Origin: Gemmatimonadota bacterium
GTDB taxonomy: Bacteria; Latescibacterota; UBA2968; GCA-2709665
Length of the DNA stretch: 64,000 bases
Direction of reading: 5' to 3'
NCBI GenBank assembly: GCA_028877215.1
Contig: JAPPFJ010000035.1
Location: 372,001 to 436,000 of the forward strand
Positions within the stretch are counted from its first letter, which is position 1, and each line of letters begins with the position of its first letter. The notes beneath the pieces were generated by a model. The model worked only from the letters and a program-made list of their open reading frames with translations, ran no database searches and had not been told where the DNA came from. Shown one piece after another: positions 44,099-53,140 of the stretch. Position numbers and translations under genes: made by a program.

Positions 44099-45421
44099 TT
44101 ATTCAGCCTCAGATAATCCAATCACCCACGTCAGCTGATCTTTGATGGTTGCCTTGAAATCGCTGCTCAGTCCGGTTTTTTCGTAACGGATGTACCCTTC
44201 TCGATCCACAATACACGTGTAGGGTATGTTATTGAAACCGAATTCACGCCGCACTTCATCATTGCCCATCAGAAAAGTCAGGCTGGGCGCCAACCGCGCC
44301 TTTGTACCTGATATCATGTATTTACGCTTCTCTTCGTCCTGCGTATCCAGATTGACGGCCAGAAACTTGATCGACTCCTGTTTATAGGTACGCGACAGAG
44401 CTTCGAGTTGAGGCAATTCGTCCAGGCATGGTCCGCACCAGTTCGCCCAGAAATTGATCAACCCAACCTTCCCTTTCAGCCCGTCCAGGCTCACCGGTTC
44501 ATCCTTCAATGTCTTTAATGCGAAAGCCGGCGCGGGACGCTTAACTCGCTCTTCGATCAGGCGGGCTTTGCGCGATTCTTCAATCTCGTCCTTCAGATCC
44601 GCATACGCGTAGATAATCCCCTCCGCAGAACCGAACTTACCGACATACGCCCGGCTCCAGAGTTCGTAGACGGGTTCGCGGGTCACCGATTTCGTCAGAA
44701 GGTCACATGCCAGTTCATACGCAGGATTCCATCGGCGCTGATCGATGTAAAGCGTTAGCAAATCCAGACCGATCCCGTCAATCCTTTTCTGACGTGTTGC
44801 TTGATCCGGGAAGGCCGTTACAGACAGGTTTTCCGCCTGCTTCAAACTGCGTCGCATTACTTCCAGTGCCCGCTCCGGCCGGTTCGCCAACTGATAAGCA
44901 CGGCTCAAGAGTCCGAGCCTTTCGATGACCTCTCGCTGGTAATATTCGCCAGCATTTGCCTGCATCTTTTCGGCCAATTCCAGTGATTTTTGCGCGCATT
45001 CCAGGGTCCGATCAGGAAATATTCCTTTGTCAACGAATGTCTGTACCACCTGCTTATAAAGACCATTACGATTCGGAAGCAGCTCGATGGCTTCCTCAGC
45101 CAGACGAAGCAGGAAATCGGGATCATCCACTACATCACCGTACGAACGGAACAACGCTTCCGCGGCATCTCCTTTTAAGAAAGTCTTTGGATACTCCTCG
45201 CGGAATTCTTCCAGTGCCAGGATACCATTCCACCGATCTTCCGTTTCTTCTGCCATAACGAGCTGTGATGTCGCGTCGGTAAATCGCTTTATTTCCTCGC
45301 GAGAATGCGTTCGAGTTTCGGCCGAAGCTTGCGAAATCTGCAATACTGCGACCAGAATCGGAAGGACGGAATTCCTGACCTGACGCCCGCCTTCCGCCAT
45401 ACTTATCCTGAAATTGAACAT
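44099..45421 (-). CDS. Exported TlpA-like thioredoxin with helical N-terminal region
   Basis: A 440-residue protein with an N-terminal hydrophobic signal (SVLPILVAVLQISQASAE). A long alpha-helical region follows (about 40-290), in which ERLGLLSRAYQLANRPERAL and similar pairs look TPR-like. A thioredoxin domain then begins at APAFALKTL with the redox motif NFWANWCGPCLDEL (Cys329 and Cys332) and cis-proline region NIPYTCIVDREG. It probably oxidises or reduces proteins at the envelope. ATG 45421 follows GGGAGG. It is 12 bases downstream of the membrane sigma factor stop codon, so the two are almost certainly cotranscribed. Confidence 0.88.
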   Translation of the reverse strand: MFNFRISMAEGGRQVRNSVLPILVAVLQISQASAETRTHSREEIKRFTDATSQLVMAEETEDRWNGILALEEFREEYPKTFLKGDAAEALFRSYGDVVDDPDFLLRLAEEAIELLPNRNGLYKQVVQTFVDKGIFPDRTLECAQKSLELAEKMQANAGEYYQREVIERLGLLSRAYQLANRPERALEVMRRSLKQAENLSVTAFPDQATRQKRIDGIGLDLLTLYIDQRRWNPAYELACDLLTKSVTREPVYELWSRAYVGKFGSAEGIIYAYADLKDEIEESRKARLIEERVKRPAPAFALKTLKDEPVSLDGLKGKVGLINFWANWCGPCLDELPQLEALSRTYKQESIKFLAVNLDTQDEEKRKYMISGTKARLAPSLTFLMGNDEVRREFGFNNIPYTCIVDREGYIRYEKTGLSSDFKATIKDQLTWVIGLSEAE

Positions 45422-45433
45422 CCGGTCCTCCCG

Positions 45434-46738
45434 CTAGTTTCTGCCTTCCCATAAAAGATTCAGTTGCCGAATTGCAGTATGTGTGCTGGAGCGATTCAGC
45501 TTGAGTGAAACATAATATATCCCGTCCGAAAGGGTCCGTTTCTTGAGTAAAACTGTATATGCCCCGATGGCTTGCTTCGCGTTTACGGGAACAGCGGATA
45601 TGTCACCCGAGAAATTGTATACTATGAGTTCAACGTACACGGAATCTTGCGAGGCAGACTCCGGAATCATGTATTTGATCGTTACCACGGAATCTGCCGG
45701 CGAATCGGACAGTGTCAACGTCGGCTTGGCAGGACTGTCTGTTGAAGCTTTGCGTTGCTGCGTGAATCTCGTGGTGTCGGCACTCTCGGTCTGCCCATCT
45801 GCGTTTCCCTTCGTTGCGCTTTGCTGAGGGGTAGCTTCCACCTGTTTGGAGCGGTTGACAGGGTCAGACGGGGCGTCTCCTTCTATTTCGATTGTCATCT
45901 GCTCGGATGTCATCCCTGACTTCGGTACCGAATCCGACCGGTTTTCCCACTGGACAATGGCGACGAATCCGGAATAGTAGATCCCCGTTCCCACAACCGC
46001 CGCCGTCAGGATACCGCCAGTTCGCCAGTACGGACTTTTGGAAAAGAAACGCTTTGCACTTGCCCAGATCGAATCAGGTGTCAACAGGAGCATTGGCGGC
46101 AGTGCGGCCATTACCTTCTTCGTCAGTTCAGACGTCGGTTGGCGCTCCTTCAATGCCTCCTCGACAATAGGCATCAGGTCTTCCCGAAGTTGGTCGCGGC
46201 CCACCTGGAGCCTGCCGAGAACTGTGCTTTCAGGAATCCCCAGCATCTCGGCGATTTCCCTGTACTTCAACCCCTCCATGTAGTGCAGGAGCACGACTTC
46301 TCGATACTTTTCCGCAAGCCGTTCGACCGCTCCAAGGATGTGGTTTCGCATCTCCTCCATTTCGTATTCATTGTCCGGCGAAGTCGGCAGGCGAACGAAC
46401 GCATCCGGCAGGACTTCGCTATGTAGAGAGGCTTCCTTCGTATCGTCCAATTCACCAATGGGTAAGTTCGTCTTGCGTTTTCGAATCCATTCACTTGAAT
46501 GATTCATAGCAATACCCCGAACCCACGCACGAAACTTCGCGGGGTCCTTCAACGATCCAAGATGCCTGTATGCATCGACGAAAGTCGCCTGGACGATGTC
46601 CTCCGAAGAGTCGAAATTTCCCGTCCTACCCACAACCTGGGCGTACACCATCCCCTTGTAACGTTCAACAAGCGGTTCAAAAGCGTCTTTGTCGCCCGAC
46701 AAGACTCGCCTGACAAAAATGCCGTCTGCAACATCCAT
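45434..46738 (-). CDS. ECF sigma factor with transmembrane helix and extracytoplasmic FlgD-like domain
   Basis: A 434-residue protein. Residues about 20-90 form sigma region 2 (VYAQVVGRTGNFDSSEDIVQ, RAWVRGIAMNHSSEWIRKRK). Residues about 128-190 form region 4 with the helix-turn-helix (KYREIAEMLGIPESTVLGRL). A transmembrane helix follows (241-263, GGILTAAVVGTGIYYSGF). After it comes a Ser/Thr/Gln-rich linker (about 270-340) and a C-terminal beta-sandwich (about 343-432) whose ELIVYNFSGDI, AIGAYTVLLKK and LSDGIYYVSLKL segments resemble the FlgD Ig-like fold. It would be a sigma factor held at the membrane until its extracytoplasmic domain is engaged or cleaved. ATG 46738 has GGAG five bases upstream. 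Confidence 0.82.
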   Translation of the reverse strand: MDVADGIFVRRVLSGDKDAFEPLVERYKGMVYAQVVGRTGNFDSSEDIVQATFVDAYRHLGSLKDPAKFRAWVRGIAMNHSSEWIRKRKTNLPIGELDDTKEASLHSEVLPDAFVRLPTSPDNEYEMEEMRNHILGAVERLAEKYREVVLLHYMEGLKYREIAEMLGIPESTVLGRLQVGRDQLREDLMPIVEEALKERQPTSELTKKVMAALPPMLLLTPDSIWASAKRFFSKSPYWRTGGILTAAVVGTGIYYSGFVAIVQWENRSDSVPKSGMTSEQMTIEIEGDAPSDPVNRSKQVEATPQQSATKGNADGQTESADTTRFTQQRKASTDSPAKPTLTLSDSPADSVVTIKYMIPESASQDSVYVELIVYNFSGDISAVPVNAKQAIGAYTVLLKKRTLSDGIYYVSLKLNRSSTHTAIRQLNLLWEGRN

Positions 46739-47238
46739 AAGCTCTCCACGTCAGAGGGATCAGCTCGGGCACATTGGCAAAGATCTGTGTATCAATCCCT
46801 GCTCCTACCATAATAGTGACGCCCGGGCGCGAATCCTAAAAAAAATCCCCAGAAATCCACGTCGCACCAACATATCGGTTGCCTGCGGGGAAGACACCAT
46901 CCTGCGTTAATTCCGATCAATTGTGGACCGAACCGCCCATCGCTGCCGCAATGCAGATTCGCCAATTGACGACGCGCGCTGTGTTCACGTAGGGTTGCAC
47001 AATCCGGAAGAATCAGTGATCTAAAGTCATGGGAAATTGTCGTGTCGACTCCAAGCCGGATTGTCGGGAGGTCCGCGCCGGTCTTCTGCAACGCCGGATG
47101 TGCAAACCGGCGCTGTTTTTGCGCTTGACATCCAGCGAACGATGCTTACATAATGACTGCGGTGCGAACCCGCACGCTTACACCTGAGAATGGGCAGGAA
47201 ACGCAATCGCAACGCAGTCTCTTCACCGTCGGAGTCGT
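46739..47238. other. 500-base intergenic region between divergent operons
   Basis: No gene or repeat can be supported. It must contain the promoter of the sigma-factor operon on the minus strand, for which I see no canonical -35/-10, and the MBL gene promoter at 47125-47154. Confidence 0.45.
47125..47154 (+). promoter_or_regulatory. Sigma-70-like promoter for the MBL hydrolase operon
   Basis: TTGACA at 47125-47130 and CATAAT at 47149-47154 with an 18-base spacer lie about 85 bases upstream of the GTG at 47239. The next gene follows after one base, so this would drive both. Confidence 0.6.
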
Positions 47239-48111
47239 GTGAGCGAATCCAATCGAAAAGGCGATTCGAGGATCGTCGGGGACGTCCGCGTAACCGCGCT
47301 GGACGCGGGGCGGTTCAGTCTGGACGGGGGCACGATGTTCGGCGTGGTCCCCCGGTCGATCTGGGAGAAGAAGATCCGGCCCGACGAGCGAAACCGGATT
47401 CAGCTCGGCCTGATCTGCCTGCTGGTGGAGACACCGGCGGAGACCGTTCTGGTTGAAACCGGCGTGGGCGCCGAGAAGCTGTCCGGGAAACACAGGGATA
47501 TTTATGGTGTGGACCCCTCAAGAGGCGTGGTCGACGCGCTGGCCGATGCGGGCGTTGCGCCGGAGGCGGTGGACCGGGTGGCGCTCACCCACCTTCACAT
47601 GGACCACGCGGGCGGGACGACGGTTCAGACGGACGAAGGATTTGTGCCCGCGTTTCCGAACGCCCGGTACATCGTACAGCGGCAGGAATGGGAAGACGCT
47701 GTTGGCGCGGACCGGCAGACCGTTCACGGGTACAACGCCGAGTCGGACCTGTTGCCGCTGGAACACGCGGGTGTACTGGAGCTTGTGGAGGGCGACGCGG
47801 AGGTCTGCGACGGCGTTCACGTCTTTCTCACGCCGGGGCACACGAAGGCTCACCAGTCGGTACTCGTACAATCGGGCGGCGAGGCCGTCTGTTTCATTGG
47901 GGACCTGGTCCCCACGCGACATCACATGCACCCGGTCTACATCATGGCGTTCGACCTGTATCCTCGGAAGACGTTCAAGGTGCGGCAGCAGGTTTTGAGG
48001 CGAGCGGCCGACGAAGGCTGGCTGGTGGCGTGGTCGCACGACCCGGAGCAGGTCTGGGCATACATTGCGATTGACGACAGGGGTGAATACACTCCGGTGG
48101 AGGAGCTCTGA
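47239..48111 (+). CDS. MBL-fold metallo-hydrolase
   Basis: A 290-residue metallo-beta-lactamase-fold hydrolase. The metal motif is THLHMDHAGG (HxHxDH) near residues 116-125. Further ligands are His in LTPGHTKAHQS, Asp in FIGDLVPTRHH and His in VAWSHDPE. Members of this lactonase-like subgroup cleave acyl-homoserine lactones, sugar lactones or similar esters. There is no signal peptide. GTG 47239 follows GGAG at a short spacing. It overlaps functionally with the D-2-hydroxyacid dehydrogenase gene, which starts one base past its stop codon, so the pair may handle a lactone or 2-hydroxy acid in sequence. Confidence 0.88.
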   Translation: MSESNRKGDSRIVGDVRVTALDAGRFSLDGGTMFGVVPRSIWEKKIRPDERNRIQLGLICLLVETPAETVLVETGVGAEKLSGKHRDIYGVDPSRGVVDALADAGVAPEAVDRVALTHLHMDHAGGTTVQTDEGFVPAFPNARYIVQRQEWEDAVGADRQTVHGYNAESDLLPLEHAGVLELVEGDAEVCDGVHVFLTPGHTKAHQSVLVQSGGEAVCFIGDLVPTRHHMHPVYIMAFDLYPRKTFKVRQQVLRRAADEGWLVAWSHDPEQVWAYIAIDDRGEYTPVEEL

Positions 48112-48112
48112 A

Positions 48113-49075
48113 ATGGCCGTAAAAATGGTATTCTGGCCGGCGTTCAAGCCGGATTGGATGGCGCGCATCAGGGAACTGGTCGTGGAGGCGTGCGAAGCGG
48201 ACTCCGAGGCGGCTGCACTGGACCTGATCGGTGACGCCGACGCGTATTACGGGCGCATGACGCCGGCGCTGCTGGCCGCCGGAAACAAGCTGCGGTGGAT
48301 ACAGGCGACGAGCGCGGGCCTTGACGGTTACTATTTCCCTGAGTTGAGAGACAGCGACGTAACCGTCACCAACCTGCGCGGGATTTACAGCGACGTCATT
48401 GCAGAGCACGTGTTTGCGTTGCTGCTTTCCATGGCCAGGGGCATTCCGGCATATTTCCGGAGCCAGCAGGAGGGTCGATGGGAGAATAAAGACGTACCGG
48501 TAATCCACGTGGCGGGCACAACCCTCGGCGTGCTGGGTCTGGGCGGCATCGGGCTGGCGGTAGCCGAACGGGGCCATGCATTCGGGATGCGCGTACTCGC
48601 CCTGGATCCGGCCCCAAAGGGACGTCCCGACTACGTGGAACGTATCTACGGCGTACACGAATTGCACGAGATGCTGGGTGAGGTGGATTTCTTCGTCATC
48701 TGCGTCCCGCATACCGGCGAGACCGACCGGATGATCGATGCCGCGGCGTTGAAGGCGATGAAACCGAGCGCGATATTCATCAACATCGGCCGGGGAAAGG
48801 TGGTGGACCTTGCCGCGCTCACGCGGGCGCTGGGGAACGGCGAAATCGCGGGCGCCGGTCTGGACGTCTTCGAGGAAGAGCCGCTGCCGGAAGGGCATCC
48901 GCTGTGGGCGATGGAGAATGTGATGATCACCCCGCACGTTGCGGCAATCTCGGACCGGATCGAGGATCGACGGATCGGCGTGATTCTGGAAAACATACGG
49001 CGGTTCCGGGACGGCGAACCGCTGTTGAACGTGGTAGATAACAAGAGGGGATACGTGGTTTCCCTGAGTGAGTAG
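48113..49075 (+). CDS. D-2-hydroxyacid dehydrogenase
   Basis: A 320-residue NAD-dependent D-2-hydroxyacid dehydrogenase. The Rossmann motif LGLGGIGLAVAERGHAFGM is near residues 142-160. The triad is Arg in FINIGRGKVVD, Glu in DVFEEEPLPEG and His in ITPHVAAISD. It is paralogous to the gene at 30067-31041 but clearly different in sequence. ATG 48113 is chosen, with GGAGGAG upstream; the frame starts one base after the MBL stop codon, indicating translational coupling. It may reduce or oxidise the product of the MBL enzyme, which is inference. Confidence 0.9.
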   Translation: MAVKMVFWPAFKPDWMARIRELVVEACEADSEAAALDLIGDADAYYGRMTPALLAAGNKLRWIQATSAGLDGYYFPELRDSDVTVTNLRGIYSDVIAEHVFALLLSMARGIPAYFRSQQEGRWENKDVPVIHVAGTTLGVLGLGGIGLAVAERGHAFGMRVLALDPAPKGRPDYVERIYGVHELHEMLGEVDFFVICVPHTGETDRMIDAAALKAMKPSAIFINIGRGKVVDLAALTRALGNGEIAGAGLDVFEEEPLPEGHPLWAMENVMITPHVAAISDRIEDRRIGVILENIRRFRDGEPLLNVVDNKRGYVVSLSE

Positions 49076-49098
49076 CCGAACCGAAAAGGAGGATGGCG

Positions 49099-50157
49099 AT
49101 GTTCGGTAGCGAAATGGAACCGCTGGGACGGACCTGGACCGAAATCGAAGGCGAATCCTGCGGCGCACGGGCAGACGAACGCGGCCCCATCGGCGGGGGC
49201 GAGGGATATGAATGCGCGGTATCAGCACCCGGGGAGGCAATTTCCACGCTGGACGACCTCCTCGAGGCGCTGGCGCAGGCGAAATCGGGGGACGTTGTAT
49301 ACGTGGACGGATGCGCTGAGATTGACTGCACCGAACGTGTGTACATCGAGTCCCTCGTGCTGGAGATCCCCGAGGGCGTCACCCTGGCCAGCGACCGGGG
49401 CGTTGACGGCTCGGATGGCGGGATGATCCTGAGCGACACGTTCGACACGAATCCCCTGATCCTTGTGACGGGGCCGAACGTTCGGGTCTCCGGGCTCCGC
49501 ATCAAGGGACCGAATCCCAAGCGGTGCCTGGAACACCACAACCGGTCGTTTCGCGAGGGCAGGGGGCACGAATACTACTATAAATTCCCTACATCCAATG
49601 GGATCACAACCAGACAACCGGGGTTGGAGGTGGACAACTGCGAGCTTGCCGGCTGGAGCCACGCGGCGGTCTATCTCAGCTCCGGAGACGGGCATCACGT
49701 CCACCACAATTTCATCCATCACAACCAGTACAACGGCCTGGGATACGGGGTGAGCCACGACGAGGCGTTCTCGTTGATCGAATACAACCGGTTCGATTAC
49801 AACCGACACTCACTGGCAGGAACGGGCAGATCGGGCAGTGGATACGAGGCACGGCACAACGTGGAAATCGGTGAGTCGTTGAGCCATTGTTTCGATATGC
49901 ACGGCGGCAGGGACCGGAAGGACGGGACCGACGTGGCAGGCACCTGGATGAACGTGCATCACAACACATTCCGCTGTCCCAAGACCGCCGTCGTCATACG
50001 GGGCGTACCTGAAGAGGGCGTCGATATCCACCACAATTGGCTCTATCAGCGACCCGAGGAACTGTCGGTACGGTCCGACGGAAAGACACGGGTCCGGAAT
50101 AACGCCTACGGGCTCACGGACCCGGTCCTGGTGGCCAATGCCGACGTGGGTAACTGA
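49099..50157 (+). CDS. Right-handed parallel beta-helix protein (pectate-lyase-like)
   Basis: A 352-residue protein. The N-terminal half has VVYVDGCAEIDCTERVYIE and EGVTLASDRG. From about residue 140 come repeated VDNCELAGWSHAAVYL, HVHHNFIHHNQYNGLGY and MNVHHNTFRCPKTAVVIRG-like coils, typical of a parallel beta-helix with ladders of Asn and His. It is probably a polysaccharide lyase, glycosidase or binding protein, but no catalytic triad is certain. Without a signal peptide it is predicted cytosolic. ATG 49099 is preferred over 49093 because AAGGAGG lies six bases before it. It follows the dehydrogenase gene by 23 bases in the same direction, so they may form one operon. Confidence 0.75.
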   Translation: MFGSEMEPLGRTWTEIEGESCGARADERGPIGGGEGYECAVSAPGEAISTLDDLLEALAQAKSGDVVYVDGCAEIDCTERVYIESLVLEIPEGVTLASDRGVDGSDGGMILSDTFDTNPLILVTGPNVRVSGLRIKGPNPKRCLEHHNRSFREGRGHEYYYKFPTSNGITTRQPGLEVDNCELAGWSHAAVYLSSGDGHHVHHNFIHHNQYNGLGYGVSHDEAFSLIEYNRFDYNRHSLAGTGRSGSGYEARHNVEIGESLSHCFDMHGGRDRKDGTDVAGTWMNVHHNTFRCPKTAVVIRGVPEEGVDIHHNWLYQRPEELSVRSDGKTRVRNNAYGLTDPVLVANADVGN

Positions 50158-50310
50158 ATAATTCCCTCATTATTTCGTAAGTCGGTCATCGTCTCATTCA
50201 GCGATGGCCGTACCGCTCCGCCGCCCGCGTAGCGCGCCGGGTTGTCCTGCGTCTCGTCGGGCCCGCCTTCCCCGGCTCCCGAATGGCAGTTTCCTTTCCG
50301 GAGTTTTCGG

Positions 50311-51324
50311 ATGTCGCCGATTCTTCGCGTTGCATTTGCGTTCATGGTTCCGATTCTGCTGGTGCTGGGCGGCACGCTGGGCTACGCGTGGATCGAGGGA
50401 TGGAGATTATGGGAAAGTCTGTACATGACGGTGATCACGATTACGACCGTCGGCTACGGCGAGGTGCATCCGCTGTCGCCGATGGGTCAGCGATTCACGG
50501 TCCTGTTTCTGATGTTCAGTTTTGTCGCCGTCGGGTATTCGGTGACTACGGTAATCAGCTTCGTTTTCGAAGGTCAGATTGTCCATGCAATGCGGGGGCG
50601 CAGAATGAAGCGTATGGTCTCAAACCTCGAAGATCACTACATCATCTGTGGCGGCGGGGTCGTCGGCAAGGAGGTGGCGCAGGAGCTGAAGCGGGCGGGT
50701 ATGCCTTTCGTCATCGTGGACAAGGATCCCGCGAACTCTGAACTGGGCCGGGACGAAACAGCCCTGTTCGTCGAGGGCCGCGCCGAGGACGATGAGGTAC
50801 TCGTCGAAGCCGGTATCCATCGTGCAAAGGGTCTGATTGCCGTGCTCAGGGAGGACGCGCTTAACGTGTTCGTGGTGCTCTCAGCGAGGCAGGCGAATCC
50901 GGACCTGACGATTGTCGCGCGGGCGGCGGAGGAGCGGACCATCGGAAAGCTGATGACGGCAGGCGCCAACCGGGTGATGTCGCCCTACCAGCTTGCGGGG
51001 CGGCGGATCGCGTCGGTGCTTCTGCGTCCGTCTATCGTGGACTTTCTGGACGTCGTCGTGGGAGAGGGCGAGGCGGCCATGCGGCTGGAGCAGTTTCACG
51101 TAGTCGAGGGGTCTCCACTGGTCGGCAAGCAATTGAAAGATACGGATATCGGTCAGCAGACCGGTGCGATTATCGTGGGCATCCAGGGTCCGGACGGAAA
51201 GCCCCGGGTCGACCCGACAGCCTCGGCCGGGCTATGGGGCGTCACAATATATCAGGACAACGTGCTCATCGCGCTGGGCAGCGACAGTCAGCTGAACCGG
51301 TTGAAGGATATGGCAGAGCAGTAG
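50311..51324 (+). CDS. Ion channel with RCK (TrkA) domain
   Basis: A 337-residue potassium channel. Two transmembrane helices (AFMVPILLVLGGTLGYAW and QRFTVLFLMFSFVAVGYSVT) flank the pore loop TITTVGYGEVHP, with selectivity filter T46-V-G-Y-G50. A cytosolic RCK-N domain (YIICGGGVVGKEVAQELKRAG, a Rossmann-type motif) and an RCK-C domain (about 250-337) follow, which would gate the pore in response to nucleotide or metal. ATG 50311 is chosen, with GGAG seven bases upstream; an earlier start at 50242 has no support. It stands alone between a beta-helix gene and a fusion-enzyme gene and probably has its own promoter. Confidence 0.92.
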   Translation: MSPILRVAFAFMVPILLVLGGTLGYAWIEGWRLWESLYMTVITITTVGYGEVHPLSPMGQRFTVLFLMFSFVAVGYSVTTVISFVFEGQIVHAMRGRRMKRMVSNLEDHYIICGGGVVGKEVAQELKRAGMPFVIVDKDPANSELGRDETALFVEGRAEDDEVLVEAGIHRAKGLIAVLREDALNVFVVLSARQANPDLTIVARAAEERTIGKLMTAGANRVMSPYQLAGRRIASVLLRPSIVDFLDVVVGEGEAAMRLEQFHVVEGSPLVGKQLKDTDIGQQTGAIIVGIQGPDGKPRVDPTASAGLWGVTIYQDNVLIALGSDSQLNRLKDMAEQ

Positions 51325-51394
51325 TGCGGGTTTCCCAAAAAAAGGGATTGCCGATGGCTGCCGAATTCCATTTTTGAATGCCTTCTCTTACACA

Positions 51395-51430
51395 ACGGGT
51401 CGCCGCGAACAGAAGATCGGGCGACCCGTT
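51395..51430. terminator. Hairpin after the ion channel gene
   Basis: AACGGGTCGCC and GGCGACCCGTT form a perfect eleven-base-pair stem with a 15-base loop, 71 bases after the channel stop and 21 before the next ATG. It lacks a strong T-tract, so it may terminate transcription or be a regulatory hairpin of the next gene. Confidence 0.4.
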
Positions 51431-51450
51431 CTCACACCTGGAGATCATCA

Positions 51451-53133
51451 ATGAGCCTTCCCTTGTGCGTCGTAACGGACCCGGATGGGCAGATGGCGCA
51501 GGACGGGTCGCGGTATCACGGCGGGTTCTACATTCGGGAAATCCTCGCGCACGCGGGCATTCCCTTTGATGAGGTCGAACGTCCCCTGTCCGGCCTGGAC
51601 GGTAGTCGCGTGGTACTGCTGCCCTGGCATATGCCGCTGTCGGGCGCGGAACGGACGCTGCTTGCGGAATTCGTGAAGTCGGGCGGCGCGCTGATCGGCC
51701 TGGGAGGCATGTCCGGACTGGATGACGTATTCGGCGCGGCGGACAGGGGCGAGATGGCGGACGGATACATGCAGGTGGCGGCGAAGGACCACCCCGTCAC
51801 CTCAAGGTTTAACAGCAGCCTGCACTGTTTCGGAGGGCGGCGCATCAAGGCCGCGGACGGTACGGCGCTCGCACGTGTGATGGGCGCCAGCGACGGGGTG
51901 GTGGAGCACCGCGCCGGGAATGGCCTGGCAATCGCCGTGGGGCCGGACGTGGTCCGGTCCATCGTGCAGATCCAGCAGGGGCACCCCATTCCCCCCGCGG
52001 TCGGTCCCACCCGGATCGACGTGATCCAGGGGCTGGCGCTCGACCTGGACCGCGACAGGTCGCCCGTGCCCGGCGAGGAGGAAAACCTGGTCTTCCTGGA
52101 GCCTATAGCTGACGAGTTCCGGGAATTGATCATCAAGGCGGTTCTTTACGCGTGCCGGGAATGCGGCGTCGCGCTGCCCGTCCTCTGGTACTGGCCGGAG
52201 AATCTGCCCGCCATCGCGCACATGTCGCACGATTCCGACGGCGGAGACGAAGCGCTGGGATGGTCTTTGCTCCGCCTGACGCAGGAGGTGGACATCCGTA
52301 CGACGTGGTGCAATATGGCGGGACACTACCAGCCGGCGTTCTACCGCGCCATCGAGGACTACGGCTCGGAGGCGGCCCTGCACTACGACGCCCAGACCTG
52401 GCAGACGGCGTCGGACGACCAGAAGCCGGACGCCGCCCATCTGAAATGGGGATATGACGAGTTGGCAAGTCAGTTGAAGACGGTTACGGAAGCGGCGGGA
52501 AGGCCGGTCACCACCAACAAGAACCATACGCTGCGCTGGCAGGGCCGGCTGGAGTTCTTCCGCTGGTGCGAACGTCTTGGCATCACCCTGGAGCAGAGCC
52601 GCGGTCCGAATACGCCATTTACCAACGGCTTCCCCTTCGGTGGGTGCCACCCCTGGTTCCCGATTGACGACGAAGCGCCCGGCGGTCCGCCGATCGACGT
52701 GCTGGAAGTAAACCTGACCGTGCAGGATATCCACAAGCGGTGCTCCACCCGCCTGGCGCACTGCTTCGCGGACCGTGCGTTCGATCACCACGGTATCGCG
52801 CATTTTCTCTTTCACCCCGCCCACGTCGGAGATCCGGCCGTTCGAGGCGGGCTCAGGGAAATCGTCGGATACACGAGGGACAAGGGGATGGCCTGGTGGA
52901 CCGCGGCCCGGATCGACGCGTGGGAGCGCGCGCGGCGCACGGTGCGGTTCGGACTGCGCGATAACGGCACGTACGAAGTCAGCGCGGACACGGACCTGAA
53001 AGGCGCGACGGTGTTGCAGCTTGACGTCGAAGGCGACACGCGCGGGGACGCTGTGGAACGATACGGATTTCCGTTCCGTGCTTTCACGATGGACCTGGAA
53101 CCGGGGACCCGGGTCGAACTGCCAGGGGGCTGA
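51451..53133 (+). CDS. Fusion of a class I amidotransferase-like domain to a polysaccharide-deacetylase-like domain
   Basis: A 560-residue protein. Residues about 1-130 (LCVVTDPDGQMA, VVLLPWHMPLSGAERTLLAEFVKSGGALIGLGG) resemble a glutamine-amidotransferase-like or trimerisation domain found in sugar-active proteins, without an obvious nucleophilic Cys. From about residue 240 a TIM-barrel region with AHMSHDSDGGDEALG recalls the NodB deacetylase D-D-H motif, followed by TTWCNMAGHYQPAFY and HDRAFDHHGIAHFLFHPAHV-type His-rich segments. It is probably a carbohydrate-modifying enzyme. There is no signal peptide. ATG 51451 follows GGAG by seven bases. The family name for this full combination is not known to me. 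Confidence 0.65.
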   Translation: MSLPLCVVTDPDGQMAQDGSRYHGGFYIREILAHAGIPFDEVERPLSGLDGSRVVLLPWHMPLSGAERTLLAEFVKSGGALIGLGGMSGLDDVFGAADRGEMADGYMQVAAKDHPVTSRFNSSLHCFGGRRIKAADGTALARVMGASDGVVEHRAGNGLAIAVGPDVVRSIVQIQQGHPIPPAVGPTRIDVIQGLALDLDRDRSPVPGEEENLVFLEPIADEFRELIIKAVLYACRECGVALPVLWYWPENLPAIAHMSHDSDGGDEALGWSLLRLTQEVDIRTTWCNMAGHYQPAFYRAIEDYGSEAALHYDAQTWQTASDDQKPDAAHLKWGYDELASQLKTVTEAAGRPVTTNKNHTLRWQGRLEFFRWCERLGITLEQSRGPNTPFTNGFPFGGCHPWFPIDDEAPGGPPIDVLEVNLTVQDIHKRCSTRLAHCFADRAFDHHGIAHFLFHPAHVGDPAVRGGLREIVGYTRDKGMAWWTAARIDAWERARRTVRFGLRDNGTYEVSADTDLKGATVLQLDVEGDTRGDAVERYGFPFRAFTMDLEPGTRVELPGG

Positions 53134-53140
53134 AGACCGG

